Shown here: in pieces, positions 23,009 to 33,329 of the stretch
Layout of the letters: each line of letters begins with the position of its first letter
Numbering within the stretch: position 1 is the stretch's first letter
NCBI GenBank assembly: GCA_947647615.1
Contig: CANSKS010000003.1
Location: 1-64,000 of the forward strand
Direction of reading: 5' to 3'
DNA from: an uncultured Neglectibacter sp.
Lineage (GTDB): Bacteria; Bacillota; Clostridia; Oscillospirales; Acutalibacteraceae
Length of the DNA: 64,000 nucleotides
Notes under the pieces: model-generated
Database searches by the model: none
What the model was told of the DNA's origin: nothing
Seen by the model: only the letters and a program-made list of their open reading frames with translations
Position numbers and translations under genes: made by a program

Positions 23009-24436
23009 TCACTCCTGAGGCGCTGCCGCCACAGTTTCGGAAGCATTTGAAGAGCCTCCCGCCTTGGCCATCGCGGGAGTATCCGTCTCTTCTGCGATGT
23101 TCACATAAACGGTGTAAGAACCTACCGGCCAGCAGGAATCCACTCCGGAAATGGTGACCGTTACCGGCACCGCCACAGAACCGGTCTGGTTGGCAAAGTT
23201 AGAGAGGTCTGCCGTACAGGAAATAGATTCGCCCGTCAGCTTTGTCACCTGAGCCTCAGCGCCCACCAAAGAAATTTGCAGGGACTGGGTAGTCAGGTTC
23301 ACCAGCTTCCCCTTTCCGGCCGGAATATTGGAAAGGGTGATGTTTTCCGTGACAACATCCACTTCTTCATAGCCATTCAGGTTCACCGTTACTTTTGCAG
23401 TGCTCATGTTGCTGGCACCTACATTCGTGATGTCCCGTACCCCGGTAGGAATAGGAATTTCCAGTTGGAACTCCTTTTCCCCGTAGGGCGAAAGTTCGGA
23501 AAAATCAATGGCATGGGAGAGAGCGATTTCATCGATGCCCTTTAGGGCCTCCTCAGAGCCCGCAATGGAAATCTCCGCCGGTTCCACGGTAATGCGGGAA
23601 GCAGAGAAATTCTTGGGGCCGTTAATGGTATTTACCACCAAGGGGACTGTCTTCTTGGACATAACCGGAATGGTAACACCTACGGTCTCCACGTTCATGC
23701 TCAAATAAAGGCCGGTATAATCGGAAATTTTCTGGTCATTCTGGTCGTAAAGGGTTAACGCGCAGGCAGAAATCACCTTATCTTCCCGCAGCATTTCGTT
23801 CACCGTGTAATCGGCGGAAACCCGGCTGATCTTGTTCACCGCAGACTCCGGCCCGGAAATGATGACGGAATCTTCCGAAAGGGAAGCCAAACCTGCGTAA
23901 TAGTTCGGGTCGGCGCTGTATTTGATATTATTCTCGATGGGAAACCTGACTTCCGCGTAGCGGTCATATTCCACGGTGACCTCCTGAGGGGTCACTTGCG
24001 CAATGGAATAATCGGCGATTACGTTTTTCTTTTCGGCTTTCACTTCCAGTACAGCCTTTTGCAAAGTGTTCCCGGTAACCAGCTTGGTAGAGGCGGGATT
24101 CAAGGTAACAGAGGCCGAAAAATTTTCCGCTGTGAGCTTACTGGTGACAATATTGCTCCCGGAAACGGCGATATCGGCCGTTGTAGAGGAAAGGTTAAAG
24201 ACCTGCAGGCCTGTTTCCTCTGCCGCCGTGGAAAGCTTTACCTCAATAGGCACGTCATGGATCACATAAGGGGAATCCTCGTTACCCGCCGCCATCACAA
24301 ACCACATGACAACTGCCGCCAAAAATGAAAAGAGTAAAACAAAAGGGTTATGGTAAAACACCCTTCGCCAATGGAACCCCCGCTTTTCTTCTGCTTCCCC
24401 TTCCTCCTCCGAGAAGCGCTTGTTTTCTTCGTCCAC
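23009..24436 (-). CDS. cdaR: YbbR-like domain protein, CdaA regulator
   Basis: N-terminal TM helix then repeated YbbR-type beta domains; directly downstream of cdaA. Confidence 0.85.
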   Translation of the reverse strand: MDEENKRFSEEEGEAEEKRGFHWRRVFYHNPFVLLFSFLAAVVMWFVMAAGNEDSPYVIHDVPIEVKLSTAAEETGLQVFNLSSTTADIAVSGSNIVTSKLTAENFSASVTLNPASTKLVTGNTLQKAVLEVKAEKKNVIADYSIAQVTPQEVTVEYDRYAEVRFPIENNIKYSADPNYYAGLASLSEDSVIISGPESAVNKISRVSADYTVNEMLREDKVISACALTLYDQNDQKISDYTGLYLSMNVETVGVTIPVMSKKTVPLVVNTINGPKNFSASRITVEPAEISIAGSEEALKGIDEIALSHAIDFSELSPYGEKEFQLEIPIPTGVRDITNVGASNMSTAKVTVNLNGYEEVDVVTENITLSNIPAGKGKLVNLTTQSLQISLVGAEAQVTKLTGESISCTADLSNFANQTGSVAVPVTVTISGVDSCWPVGSYTVYVNIAEETDTPAMAKAGGSSNASETVAAAPQE

Positions 24437-24439
24437 CTT

Positions 24440-25342
24440 TCAAACCTCCTTTCTGGAAGAGCCAATCCCCAACTTTCCCAAGATCCGCTTGCGGCCGGAA
24501 GTGGAGCCATCGGAGCTATCCAAAAGCAGCTCCGAAAGCTTTTCCCGCAGAGTGATTCGGTTGTAATTTCTGGTGAGCCTGCCGTTTACTGCCACAGAGA
24601 TTTGGGCGGTTTCTTCGGAAACCACCACTACTATTGCGTCGGAATTTTCGCTCATGCCCAAGCCTGCCCGGTGACGGGTACCCAACTCGGCGCTGACATC
24701 ATCGCTGGCTGTCAAGGGCAAAATGCAGCCTGCGGCGCAAATTTTGCCGCTTCGAATGATCATAGCACCATCGTGCAGGGGCGCTTTGTTAAAAAAGACA
24801 TTGGCAATCAGCTGAGCGGAAGGAGCCGCATCCAGCAAGGTACCTGTTTCAATAACCTCCCCCAGTTTGGTATTACGTTCGAACACAATAAGGGCCCCCA
24901 TGCGCATTTGCTGCAGCATGGCCGTGGCATCCACCACGCCCTCAATGGCCCGACGCGTTTGAGCATTTTCGCCCTCTTTATCTTTGGCGCCCACCACATT
25001 CACCAGCGACTGGCTCACCTTACTGCGCCCCATCTGCTCCAGTGCTTTGCGAATTTCCGGCTGAAAAATGATCAGAAGGGCCAGGAAAGCAAACTGCAGG
25101 AAAGTCCTGAGAATGGTGTTGAGCATCAACAGGTCGAACTGAGAAGAAAGCAGGAAAATCACCACTAAAATGATAATTCCCTTCACCAGCTGTCCGGCCC
25201 TGGTCTCCCGCAGCAGCTTAATGGCGCTGTAAATTAAAATTGTAACTACAATTACGTCAATGGCGTCTTTGAAGGTGAATTGGCGGGCTATGTTCAACAG
25301 GAACTGGCTTGTCCGCGCAATGTAATCTGTCAAGCTGCCCAT
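24440..25342 (-). CDS. cdaA: diadenylate cyclase
   Basis: LHDGAMIIRSGKICAAGCILPL, GTRHRAGLGMSE DAC-domain motifs; 3 N-terminal TM helices. Confidence 0.95.
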   Translation of the reverse strand: MGSLTDYIARTSQFLLNIARQFTFKDAIDVIVVTILIYSAIKLLRETRAGQLVKGIIILVVIFLLSSQFDLLMLNTILRTFLQFAFLALLIIFQPEIRKALEQMGRSKVSQSLVNVVGAKDKEGENAQTRRAIEGVVDATAMLQQMRMGALIVFERNTKLGEVIETGTLLDAAPSAQLIANVFFNKAPLHDGAMIIRSGKICAAGCILPLTASDDVSAELGTRHRAGLGMSENSDAIVVVVSEETAQISVAVNGRLTRNYNRITLREKLSELLLDSSDGSTSGRKRILGKLGIGSSRKEV

Positions 25343-25536
25343 TGTTCTCCTTCCTTTCCTTTACAAAAGTCTTCCAAGGTGCTTTTTCACTTGCCGCTTC
25401 GAAAAAAGGCCGAAACCTGAGCCTCGGAAAGGGCGGTCCAAAACTCGGCACGCCCTTCCGAAGCATTTCCAAAACTATTTTATCATAAACAAAAGTCAAA
25501 TAAAAGGTTTTTTTCGTTTTCCCCTCAAAGGTTCTG

Positions 25537-26706
25537 CTAATTTTCCCACCGAACCTTTGTTTTCCGGGGCGCATAAAGCCTGGAAAGCCTGTTTACAAAC
25601 CCTTCCAGCTCCTCCTGTCTTGTAAACACAGAAGGCGATACCCGGATCGTCCCTTCTTCGGTACCCATTTTCTGGTGGGCCGCAGGGGCACAATGCAGAC
25701 CGCAGCGCACCGCCACTCCCAACCGGGCCAGGGCCTCTCCCGCCTCTTCACTGGCCACCCCTTTTACATTCAAGGAAAGCACCGGCACATAATAGGGGGC
25801 CTGAGGCCTAGGCGTGTAAAGGGTGACCCATGGAAAGGCGGAAAGTCTATCGTAAAGGTATCCCGCCTTTTGAAGCTCTGCCCGGTAAATGGCTTCGGTG
25901 CCCTTCTGTGCCACGAACTTGATTCCCGCCCTAAGTCCCAAAATACCAGGCACATTCAAGGTGCCTGGTTCAAAGCGCTCGGGCGGGTCTTCCGGCATAA
26001 ACAGGCTGCGGGACTGGGTTCCGGTGCCTCCTTCTACCAGCGGAACCAGAGGATCGGCCGGATCCCGCACCAGCAGAAGCCCAATGCCCATAGGCCCGTA
26101 GAGACCCTTGTGGCCCGCGGCACACACGTAATCCAGCCCGCCCGCCTCCAGGCGGATAGGCAAAACTCCCGCCGTTTGGGCACAGTCCACACAGATCTTG
26201 GCTCCATACTGGTGGCATAAAGCCCCAAGCCGTTCCACCGGCAGGCAAATGCCGAACACGTTGGAGGCGTGGGTACACACCACCAGCTTGGTGGCAGGGG
26301 TCATGGACTTTCGGAAAGAATCCATGGTGGCATCGTTATCGCCGGGAAAGGTTTCGACTACCGTATAAGAAACGCCCCGATCCTTTAGGATCTCTAACGG
26401 GCGCATGACCGCGTTGTGTTCCAAATCGGAAACCACCACATGGTCGCCCTTTTTCAGGGTTCCCTTTAACACCAGGTTCAACGCCTGGGTGCAGCTGGGC
26501 TGGAAGCTGACGCATTCAGGGCCCCGGGCGCCGAAAAAATCGGCAACCTGGTGGCGGCAGTCATACACGGCCTCTGTTGTGCGTCTGCTCATCTCATATC
26601 CGCTTCTACCCGGGTTGGCCCCAAATTCCAGGAAGGCCTGCCGCACGGCTTCCCGTACCGCCAAGGGTTTTGGGAAGGTGGTGGCGCTGTTATCCAAGTA
26701 GATCAT
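25537..26706 (-). CDS. class V aminotransferase / cysteine desulfurase-like protein
   Basis: YLDNSATTFPKP start; CAAGHKGLYGPMGIG PLP-lysine motif. Confidence 0.9.
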   Translation of the reverse strand: MIYLDNSATTFPKPLAVREAVRQAFLEFGANPGRSGYEMSRRTTEAVYDCRHQVADFFGARGPECVSFQPSCTQALNLVLKGTLKKGDHVVVSDLEHNAVMRPLEILKDRGVSYTVVETFPGDNDATMDSFRKSMTPATKLVVCTHASNVFGICLPVERLGALCHQYGAKICVDCAQTAGVLPIRLEAGGLDYVCAAGHKGLYGPMGIGLLLVRDPADPLVPLVEGGTGTQSRSLFMPEDPPERFEPGTLNVPGILGLRAGIKFVAQKGTEAIYRAELQKAGYLYDRLSAFPWVTLYTPRPQAPYYVPVLSLNVKGVASEEAGEALARLGVAVRCGLHCAPAAHQKMGTEEGTIRVSPSVFTRQEELEGFVNRLSRLYAPRKTKVRWEN

Positions 26707-26945
26707 GGTTCCTCATCGTCCGTCTGGGAAATTCGGTTTAAAATGCGGATTCCCTGGTCCTTCAAAACTGCCTCCGCCTCGTCAGCCCTCTGAGGGACGT
26801 ACACGCCATACCCGCAGCCGGTTTCTTTGGTTTGGGGAATTCGCTCCACATAGGCCCGAATCCCCCGCCGCAACAATATTTCCTTGCTTTTCATCGCATA
26901 AGTGACAGAGCTTACCACCAGTAAAGGCTTGCCCATAAAAATCAC
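26703..26945 (-). CDS. DUF3343-like putative Se/S carrier-like protein
   Basis: 80 aa, ATGA overlap with desulfurase; TKETGCGYGVYV motif. Confidence 0.75.
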   Translation of the reverse strand: MIFMGKPLLVVSSVTYAMKSKEILLRRGIRAYVERIPQTKETGCGYGVYVPQRADEAEAVLKDQGIRILNRISQTDDEEP

Positions 26946-27015
26946 CTCATTTTATTAACACTCTAATTCGCCGCCTTTCTATTCTATGTAAAATTCCAAA
27001 CAGGGTTCCCAAAAC

Positions 27016-28179
27016 CTATTCCAAAAGACATACCGCCGAGGCGGCCATGCCCAAACCTTCTCCAGTAAAGCCCAAGCCCTCTTCCGTGGTGGCCTTTACG
27101 CTCACTCTCTCCGTGTCTATCCCGCAAGCGACAGCCAGGTTTTCCCGCATCTGCTGAATATAAGGCGCCACCTTGGGCTGCTGGGCCACCAGAGTAACAT
27201 CTATATTGGAAATGGAAAAGCCCGCTGCCCGCACCCCTTCGCACACGGTGGAAAGGAGCTTTAAACTGTCGATCCCGGCATAGCGCGGGTCTGTGTCGGG
27301 AAACAGCTTACCAATATCTCCCAAAGCCGCCGCCCCCAAAAGGGCATCCGCCACCGCGTGAGTCAGCACATCCGCATCGGAATGTCCTAAAAGTCCTTTT
27401 TCATAGGGGATTTCCACCCCGCCCAAGATCAGCTTCCTGCCTTCTGTAAGCCGGTGTACATCATATCCGGTTCCCACCCGCATGGTTCCAACCACCTTCC
27501 TCTGTAAATACGCTTCTGCCGCCAGCAGGTCCTCCGGCGTGGTTACCTTCAAGTTCCGGTATTCCCCCTCTGTAAGATGCACCCTGCCCCCGGCAGCCTC
27601 GATAAGTTGGCAATCGTCTGTATAGCCAAGGCCGCTGTCTACGGCCCGGCGAGCCGCATAAAGGTAAAGGTCCCGCTTAAAGGCCTGAGGCGTCTGTACG
27701 GACATCAGCCATTCCCTAGGCGGCGTTTCCTTGACAAAACCGCTGCTGTCTATGAGCTTGCAGGTGTCCTTAGCCTTTACAGCCGCCGCCGAGGCCCCAT
27801 AACGCAGCGTATCGGCACAGACACGCCGGATCAATTCCGGGGTGACAAGAGGCCTGGCCCCGTCGTGGATGAGCAGGTAATCCCAATCTTCTGTTAAGGC
27901 GGAAATACCGGAAAGCACAGATTCTTGCCGTTCCCGCCCCCCGAGGGCCAAGGTGACAGGCTTGGGAAGGCCCCGGGCCACAGCAGCGGCAGCCTCGCTG
28001 TCTTCCTCCCGGCACACCAGTACCAGCTGGCCAATTTCCTCGCAAGCGCAAAGGGCCTCCAAGCTCCAGCGCAGTAAAGGCTTTCCCCCTAAGGGGGCCA
28101 ACACCTTCGAAACCTTCCCTCCCATTCGGGTAGAATTTCCTGCGGCAACCACCACCGCGCCAAATTTTTCCAGGTTCAT
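27016..28179 (-). CDS. ispDF: bifunctional IspD/IspF (MEP cytidylyltransferase / MEcPP synthase)
   Basis: Isp[10 protein letters not shown]...DGARPL joined to Isp[44 protein letters not shown]; 388 codons. Confidence 0.93.
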   Translation of the reverse strand: MNLEKFGAVVVAAGNSTRMGGKVSKVLAPLGGKPLLRWSLEALCACEEIGQLVLVCREEDSEAAAAVARGLPKPVTLALGGRERQESVLSGISALTEDWDYLLIHDGARPLVTPELIRRVCADTLRYGASAAAVKAKDTCKLIDSSGFVKETPPREWLMSVQTPQAFKRDLYLYAARRAVDSGLGYTDDCQLIEAAGGRVHLTEGEYRNLKVTTPEDLLAAEAYLQRKVVGTMRVGTGYDVHRLTEGRKLILGGVEIPYEKGLLGHSDADVLTHAVADALLGAAALGDIGKLFPDTDPRYAGIDSLKLLSTVCEGVRAAGFSISNIDVTLVAQQPKVAPYIQQMRENLAVACGIDTERVSVKATTEEGLGFTGEGLGMAASAVCLLE

Positions 28180-28213
28180 TTTCCCCGCCTCGCTTTCCTG
28201 GTTTTCTGCTTCC

Positions 28214-28241
28214 ATTATACTTTTTTTCGCTTTTTCGTCAA
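28214..28241 (-). promoter_or_regulatory. promoter of ispDF
   Basis: TTGACG - 16 bp - TATAAT on minus strand. Confidence 0.75.
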
Positions 28242-28378
28242 CCAGGGAGTTTTTTTTGAAAAACAGATTGAATTGCCGGGTATATGTATGGTAATATGAG
28301 ATTATCATATTTAGAAGAAATTCCAAAGGACAAAATAAAGTTTTGGAACATAGGTAACATTTTGAAGGAGTTGTATTT

Positions 28379-30136
28379 GTGGATATTTTTTCCGTCTTTA
28401 CACTGTTCGGTGGGTTGGCCTTTTTCCTATACGGAATGAATGTGATGTCCGGCGGGCTGGAAAAAATGGTGGGCGGCAAGCTGGAACGGGTGCTTCGCTC
28501 CATGACTTCCAACAAATTTAAAAGTCTGGCTCTGGGGGCGGCCATCACCATTGCCATCCAGTCTTCCTCTGCTATGACCGTCATGCTGGTGGGCCTTGTA
28601 AACTCCGGCATCATGGAGCTAAGCCAAACAGTGGGTGTGATTATGGGCTCCAACATCGGCACCACCCTGACCGCCTGGATTTTGAGCGCTACCGGCATTC
28701 AAAGCGGAAACCTGTTTATGCAGCTGTTGAAGCCGGAATCCTTTTCCCCGTTGGTGGCTCTTATTGGCGTTTTGTTAATAATGGCCTCCAAGGAAGGCCG
28801 CAAGCGGGATGTAGGCACTATTCTGGTGGGCTTTTCCGTGCTGATGACGGGCATGACTTTTATGAGCTCTTCTGTAAGCCCCTTGGCGGACATGCCTATT
28901 TTCAAAGATATTCTGGTGATGTTCCAAAATCCCATTGCCGGTATTTTGTTAGGAGCTGTAGTCACAGGCATCATTCAGAGTTCCGCTGCCTCGGTGGGTA
29001 TTCTGCAGTCTCTTTCCCTTACTGGGAGCATCACTTTTGGCATGGCCATTCCTATTATTATGGGCCAAAACATTGGCACCTGCGTCACCTCCCTAATCTC
29101 CAGCATAGGCACCAACAAAAACGCCAAGCGGGTGACCGCCGTACATATTTATTTCAACGTGCTGGGTACCATTATCTGCCTTTCCCTGTTTTACGTGATA
29201 AATGCCTTTGTCCATTTCGAATTCGTAGACCAACCCATCAGCACGGTGGGCATCGCTATTGTCCACAGTCTGTTCAACATACTCACCACGCTAATTCTTT
29301 TGCCGTTTTCCAAACAATTGGAAAAGCTTGCCAAGATCACTATTCGTGAAAAGAGCGTAAAAGAGGAGATGTTGGACGAACGCCTGCTTCTTTCTCCCTC
29401 TTTCGCCATTGCCGAATGCCGGAATCTTACTATAAAAATGGCTCAGGCCGCCCGAGATTCCTTGCTTACCGGCATTGGCCTCATCTCCGATTTTGACCAA
29501 AAGACCGCCGACGCTCTCACCAAACAGGAAGACCTGATTGACCAATATGAAGACAAGCTGGGTACCTACCTGGTAAAGCTAAGCAGCAAAAACCTTTCTC
29601 ATAACGACAGTAACGCCGTCTCCGAGCTTTTACACGCCATCGGCGATTTTGAACGTATTGGTGACCACGCCGTAAACCTGCTTCAAGTGGCTCAGGAGAT
29701 CGAAGACAAAGAGCTTTCCTTCTCCGACGAAGCCCGGGAAGAGCTGAGGGTGCTCACCCAGGCCATTATTGACATTCTGACTCTTACCACAGAGGCTTTT
29801 GAAAAGGATGACCGCCTGCTGGCTTCCAAAGTAGAGCCCTTAGAACAGGTGATCGACGGGCTGAAGCTGGAATTGAAAAACCGGCACATCCGCCGCCTGC
29901 AAAACGGCCAGTGCACCATTGAGCTGGGCTTTGTGCTCTCCGATATCCTCACAAATTACGAACGCGTTTCCGACCATTGCTCCAATGTGGCGGTGTGCAT
30001 CATTCAAATCAAAGATTCCGTCATGGAAACCCACGGCTATTTGAACGAGATTAAAACCGCCGGAGGCCCCGACTATACAGAGGCTTTTAACACCTACAAG
30101 GCCAAATATTCCTTGCCAAAACTGGCGGAAGGCTGA
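28379..30136 (+). CDS. Na/Pi cotransporter family protein with PhoU-like C-terminus
   Basis: GTG start with GGAG; repeated [12 protein letters not shown] and [12 protein letters not shown] motifs; C-terminal PhoU-like helices. Confidence 0.93.
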   Translation: MDIFSVFTLFGGLAFFLYGMNVMSGGLEKMVGGKLERVLRSMTSNKFKSLALGAAITIAIQSSSAMTVMLVGLVNSGIMELSQTVGVIMGSNIGTTLTAWILSATGIQSGNLFMQLLKPESFSPLVALIGVLLIMASKEGRKRDVGTILVGFSVLMTGMTFMSSSVSPLADMPIFKDILVMFQNPIAGILLGAVVTGIIQSSAASVGILQSLSLTGSITFGMAIPIIMGQNIGTCVTSLISSIGTNKNAKRVTAVHIYFNVLGTIICLSLFYVINAFVHFEFVDQPISTVGIAIVHSLFNILTTLILLPFSKQLEKLAKITIREKSVKEEMLDERLLLSPSFAIAECRNLTIKMAQAARDSLLTGIGLISDFDQKTADALTKQEDLIDQYEDKLGTYLVKLSSKNLSHNDSNAVSELLHAIGDFERIGDHAVNLLQVAQEIEDKELSFSDEAREELRVLTQAIIDILTLTTEAFEKDDRLLASKVEPLEQVIDGLKLELKNRHIRRLQNGQCTIELGFVLSDILTNYERVSDHCSNVAVCIIQIKDSVMETHGYLNEIKTAGGPDYTEAFNTYKAKYSLPKLAEG

Positions 30137-30166
30137 AAAACGGCAGCCGTCCCGGTAGACCTTATC

Positions 30167-30203
30167 CCCCTGATACAGGAGATTCCTGGATCAGGGGGTT
30201 TTG
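30167..30203 (+). terminator. terminator of Na/Pi symporter gene
   Basis: CCCCCTGAT...ATCAGGGGG followed by TTTTGCTAT. Confidence 0.75.
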
Positions 30204-30285
30204 CTATGGGCCGTCAAACTATTTTTGAAACATTTCCCGTCCCCGCGGCAGTATATTAGATGAGAGCGCCGTTTTGTCCCCCAGT

Positions 30286-30314
30286 TTGACTTTTCTCTCC
30301 CCTCGCGCTACAAT
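30286..30314 (+). promoter_or_regulatory. promoter of LysR-type regulator
   Basis: TTGACT - 17 bp - TACAAT. Confidence 0.8.
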
Positions 30315-30334
30315 AATCCCGGGGGGAGAGAGCT

Positions 30335-31273
30335 ATGACCATTCAACAGCTGCGCTATGCCATCACCATTTCCGAAACCGGCTCTATTAACAAGGCTTCC
30401 GAGCGGCTGTATGTTTCCCAGCCATCCCTGACCAGTTCTATACAAGAGCTGGAAAAAGAGTTGGGCTTAGCCCTCTTTCACCGGGGTGGAAGAGGGGTCA
30501 CTCTGACGCCGGAGGGGGCCGATTTCATTTTATATGCCAGGCAAGTTTATAGCCAGTACGAGGAGCTCCTGGACCGCTTTGGCAAGGGCCGGGATCAAAA
30601 GAAGAAGTTCGGCGTATCCACCCAGCACTATTCCTTCGCTGTCAAGGCCTTTGTGGAGTTGGTCAAAGATTTCGACACCTCCCGCTATGAGTTCGCCATT
30701 CGGGAAACCCAGACGAAGGCCGTCATTGCCGATGTGGCCAATATGCGCAGCGAGATCGGCATTCTCTATTTCAGCGATTTCAACCGTTCGGCAATGGGGA
30801 AGCTTCTGCGCACGGCAGGGCTTATATTTTACCCCCTTATCAAATGCAGGCCCTATGTTTACCTTTGGTCCGGCCACCCCTTGGCCGGGCGGGAAGCCAT
30901 CCGTTTCGAAGAGCTGCAGGATTACCCCTGCCTTTCCTTTGAACAAGGAGATTCAGAATCGTTCTACTTTTCCGAGGAGATCCTCAGCACCCAGGAATAC
31001 CGGCGCACCATTAAGGCCAACGACCGGGCAACCATGCTGAACTTGATGGTGGGGCTCAACGGCTACACCCTCTGTTCAGGGATCATTTGCCAAGAGCTCA
31101 ATGGCAGCGGCTATGTGGCAGTACCTTTCCAGGCCGGTCCCGGAGAAGAGGCGGGTATCATGGAGATCGGCTATGTGATGAAGCGGAACACCGTCCCCAG
31201 CTCCATTGGAGAGCTTTACATTCAAAAGATTCAAGAATATCTGCGGGAGTGCGGAAACCAGCCGCGCTCTTGA
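30335..31273 (+). CDS. LysR family transcriptional regulator
   Basis: N-terminal wHTH MTIQQLRYAITISETGSINKASERLYVSQPSLTSSIQELEKELG. Confidence 0.95.
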   Translation: MTIQQLRYAITISETGSINKASERLYVSQPSLTSSIQELEKELGLALFHRGGRGVTLTPEGADFILYARQVYSQYEELLDRFGKGRDQKKKFGVSTQHYSFAVKAFVELVKDFDTSRYEFAIRETQTKAVIADVANMRSEIGILYFSDFNRSAMGKLLRTAGLIFYPLIKCRPYVYLWSGHPLAGREAIRFEELQDYPCLSFEQGDSESFYFSEEILSTQEYRRTIKANDRATMLNLMVGLNGYTLCSGIICQELNGSGYVAVPFQAGPGEEAGIMEIGYVMKRNTVPSSIGELYIQKIQEYLRECGNQPRS

Positions 31274-31324
31274 AAAGTCGGTCATGCTTTTCCCGGAAAG
31301 GCATGACCCTTTTCGGTTTTTAGT

Positions 31325-31341
31325 TATAGGCTAAATCTATA
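31325..31341. promoter_or_regulatory. putative LysR-type operator
   Basis: TATAG-N7-CTATA inverted repeat centred about -66 from the predicted start. Confidence 0.5.
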
Positions 31342-31362
31342 GCTCCGTATTTATCTCCGGTA

Positions 31363-31392
31363 TTGGACAAAGGGTTCCCAGGTGATTATAAT
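31363..31392 (+). promoter_or_regulatory. promoter of metQNI-like operon
   Basis: TTGGAC - 18 bp - TATAAT. Confidence 0.7.
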
Positions 31393-31442
31393 AGACCTGC
31401 GCCCCGAAAAAGAGGCAGCGATCAACATAAGGAGAACCGAAT

Positions 31443-32351
31443 ATGAAAGGAAACAAAATTACCAAGCTTTTAAGCCTCGCCCTTACCTTCGCCCTGCTGT
31501 TGTCCCTGGCAGCCTGCGGTGACAGCTCAAATGCCTCCGGCAGCGCAGCCAGGAGTTCCACCGCCGCGGGAGATACCACTTCCGGCGACAAGAAGATTAC
31601 CGTAGGCGTGAACCCTGTGCCCCACGCGGAGATCTTGGAAAATGCCGTAAAATCCGTTCTGGCTCAACAGGGTTGGGAGCTGGAAGTCGTGGTTTTCCAA
31701 GACTATGTGCTGCCAAACACCTCCTTGGAGGAAGGAGAGTTGGATGCCAACTACTTCCAAACCCTGGGCTACATGAATACTCAAAACGAAGAAAACGGCC
31801 TGCACCTGGCGGCGGTAGCAGGGGTACACATTGAACCCATGGGTATCTATTCCCAAAAGTACAAGGCTCTTTCGGAGCTGCCGGACGGCGCCGAGATCGG
31901 CGTGCCCAACGACACCGACAACATGACCAGAGGCCTAGAGCTGCTGGTACAAAAGGGGCTTCTAAACTCCCTGGGCAGTTTTGGCAGCGACCCCAATGTC
32001 ACCGCGGAATCTCTCACCGACGATAAAGAAGCCAACCCCCATGGCTACAAGATCACCACCCTGGAAGCTGCCAGCCTGCCCCTTTCCTTGCCGGATCTGG
32101 CCGCGGCGGCCATTAACGGCAACTATGCCATCGGCGCGGAGTTGCCCAGTAACTACCCCGCCCTGGACATTGAGGATTTCGACGAAGAGACCACGGTGCG
32201 CCGCACCAACTTTGTGGTGGTGAAGCAGGGAAACGAAGACAGCGAAAAGACCAAAGCGCTGGTCGCGGCGATCCAGTCCGACGCCGTGAAGGATTACATC
32301 GAAAGCACCTATAAGGGCGCGGTAATCCCGTCCTTTATAGACGCGAAATAA
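31443..32351 (+). CDS. metQ: MetQ/NlpA family ABC transporter substrate-binding lipoprotein
   Basis: Lipobox LLSLAACGD; TVGVNPVPHAEILE; NlpA-type sequence. Confidence 0.92.
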   Translation: MKGNKITKLLSLALTFALLLSLAACGDSSNASGSAARSSTAAGDTTSGDKKITVGVNPVPHAEILENAVKSVLAQQGWELEVVVFQDYVLPNTSLEEGELDANYFQTLGYMNTQNEENGLHLAAVAGVHIEPMGIYSQKYKALSELPDGAEIGVPNDTDNMTRGLELLVQKGLLNSLGSFGSDPNVTAESLTDDKEANPHGYKITTLEAASLPLSLPDLAAAAINGNYAIGAELPSNYPALDIEDFDEETTVRRTNFVVVKQGNEDSEKTKALVAAIQSDAVKDYIESTYKGAVIPSFIDAK

Positions 32352-32354
32352 GCG

Positions 32355-33329
32355 TTGATCCAAATACGCGGCGTGCGGAAATCCTTTCGGGATCTTTTGG
32401 TCCTGAAAGGAATTTCCCTTGCTATAGAAGACCATGAAATCTACGGTATTGTCGGGCAGAGCGGCGCGGGGAAATCCACCCTTCTGCGCTGCATCAACGG
32501 ACTGGAGCCCTACGATTCCGGGGAGATCTTGGTAGATGGTGCCCTTGTAGACAGCCAGAACAAAAAGTCCCTGCGGGCATTGCAGCGGCGCATGGGCATG
32601 ATCTTCCAAAGCTTCAACCTGCTGGAGCGGCTGGACGTGTACGATAACATTGCCCTGCCCATGAAGTTTTGGGGCATAAAGCCCCGTTCGCCCGAAAGCC
32701 GAAAGAAAATAGAGGAGCTCATAGGCCTGGTGGGTCTGGAAGACAAGCTTCATGCCCGGCCTCGGGAGCTTTCCGGCGGTCAAAAACAGCGGGTGGCCAT
32801 CGCCAGGGCCCTGGCCCTGGACCCGCAATTCCTGCTTTGCGACGAAGCCACCAGCGCCCTGGACCCGGAGATCACCAAGGAGATTCTGACCCTCCTGCAA
32901 AAGATCAATCGGGAGCTTGGGATCACCGTGGTGGTGGTCACTCACCAAATGGAGGTGGTGAAGCAGATCTGCAGCCGGGTGGCTTTTCTGTACCACGGCA
33001 GCGTACTTTCCGAAGGCCGCCCCGAAGAGCTGTTTATTCGGCCGAAAGAGCCGGAAATACAGGCTTTCCTGCGGGACCGCTCCGAGCTTTTGCCCGCCAC
33101 CGGGGTAAATATTCAAATTTTCTTTGTAGGCGAAGAGGGTTCCGAACAACCGGTGGTCACCCAAATGGCCCGGGAGCTGGGTCGGGACTTCAGCATCTGC
33201 TGGGCTAAGCTGGAAGATTTTCGGGACAAGGTTTTCGGCAGCCTGGTGCTGAACATTGAGGAGGGCGACCGGGAAGCGGTGTGCAACTTCCTCACACAAA
33301 AAAATATCACCTGGGAGGTGCTGGAATAG
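32355..33329 (+). CDS. metN: methionine ABC transporter ATP-binding protein with NIL-like C-terminus
   Basis: TTG start; GQSGAGKSTLLRCINGLE, LSGGQKQRVAIARAL, MetN order in operon. Confidence 0.92.
   Translation: MIQIRGVRKSFRDLLVLKGISLAIEDHEIYGIVGQSGAGKSTLLRCINGLEPYDSGEILVDGALVDSQNKKSLRALQRRMGMIFQSFNLLERLDVYDNIALPMKFWGIKPRSPESRKKIEELIGLVGLEDKLHARPRELSGGQKQRVAIARALALDPQFLLCDEATSALDPEITKEILTLLQKINRELGITVVVVTHQMEVVKQICSRVAFLYHGSVLSEGRPEELFIRPKEPEIQAFLRDRSELLPATGVNIQIFFVGEEGSEQPVVTQMARELGRDFSICWAKLEDFRDKVFGSLVLNIEEGDREAVCNFLTQKNITWEVLE

Noticed and set aside
28180-28698. N-terminal 173-aa extension of the ispDF ORF
   Set aside because: Runs antisense through the Na/Pi symporter gene and across the ispDF promoter (TTGACG-16-TATAAT); the upstream Met at 28215 overlaps the -10 box, so the real start is 28179.
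31962-33299. 445-aa minus-strand ORF
   Set aside because: Antisense to metQ/metN; codon-composition artefact.
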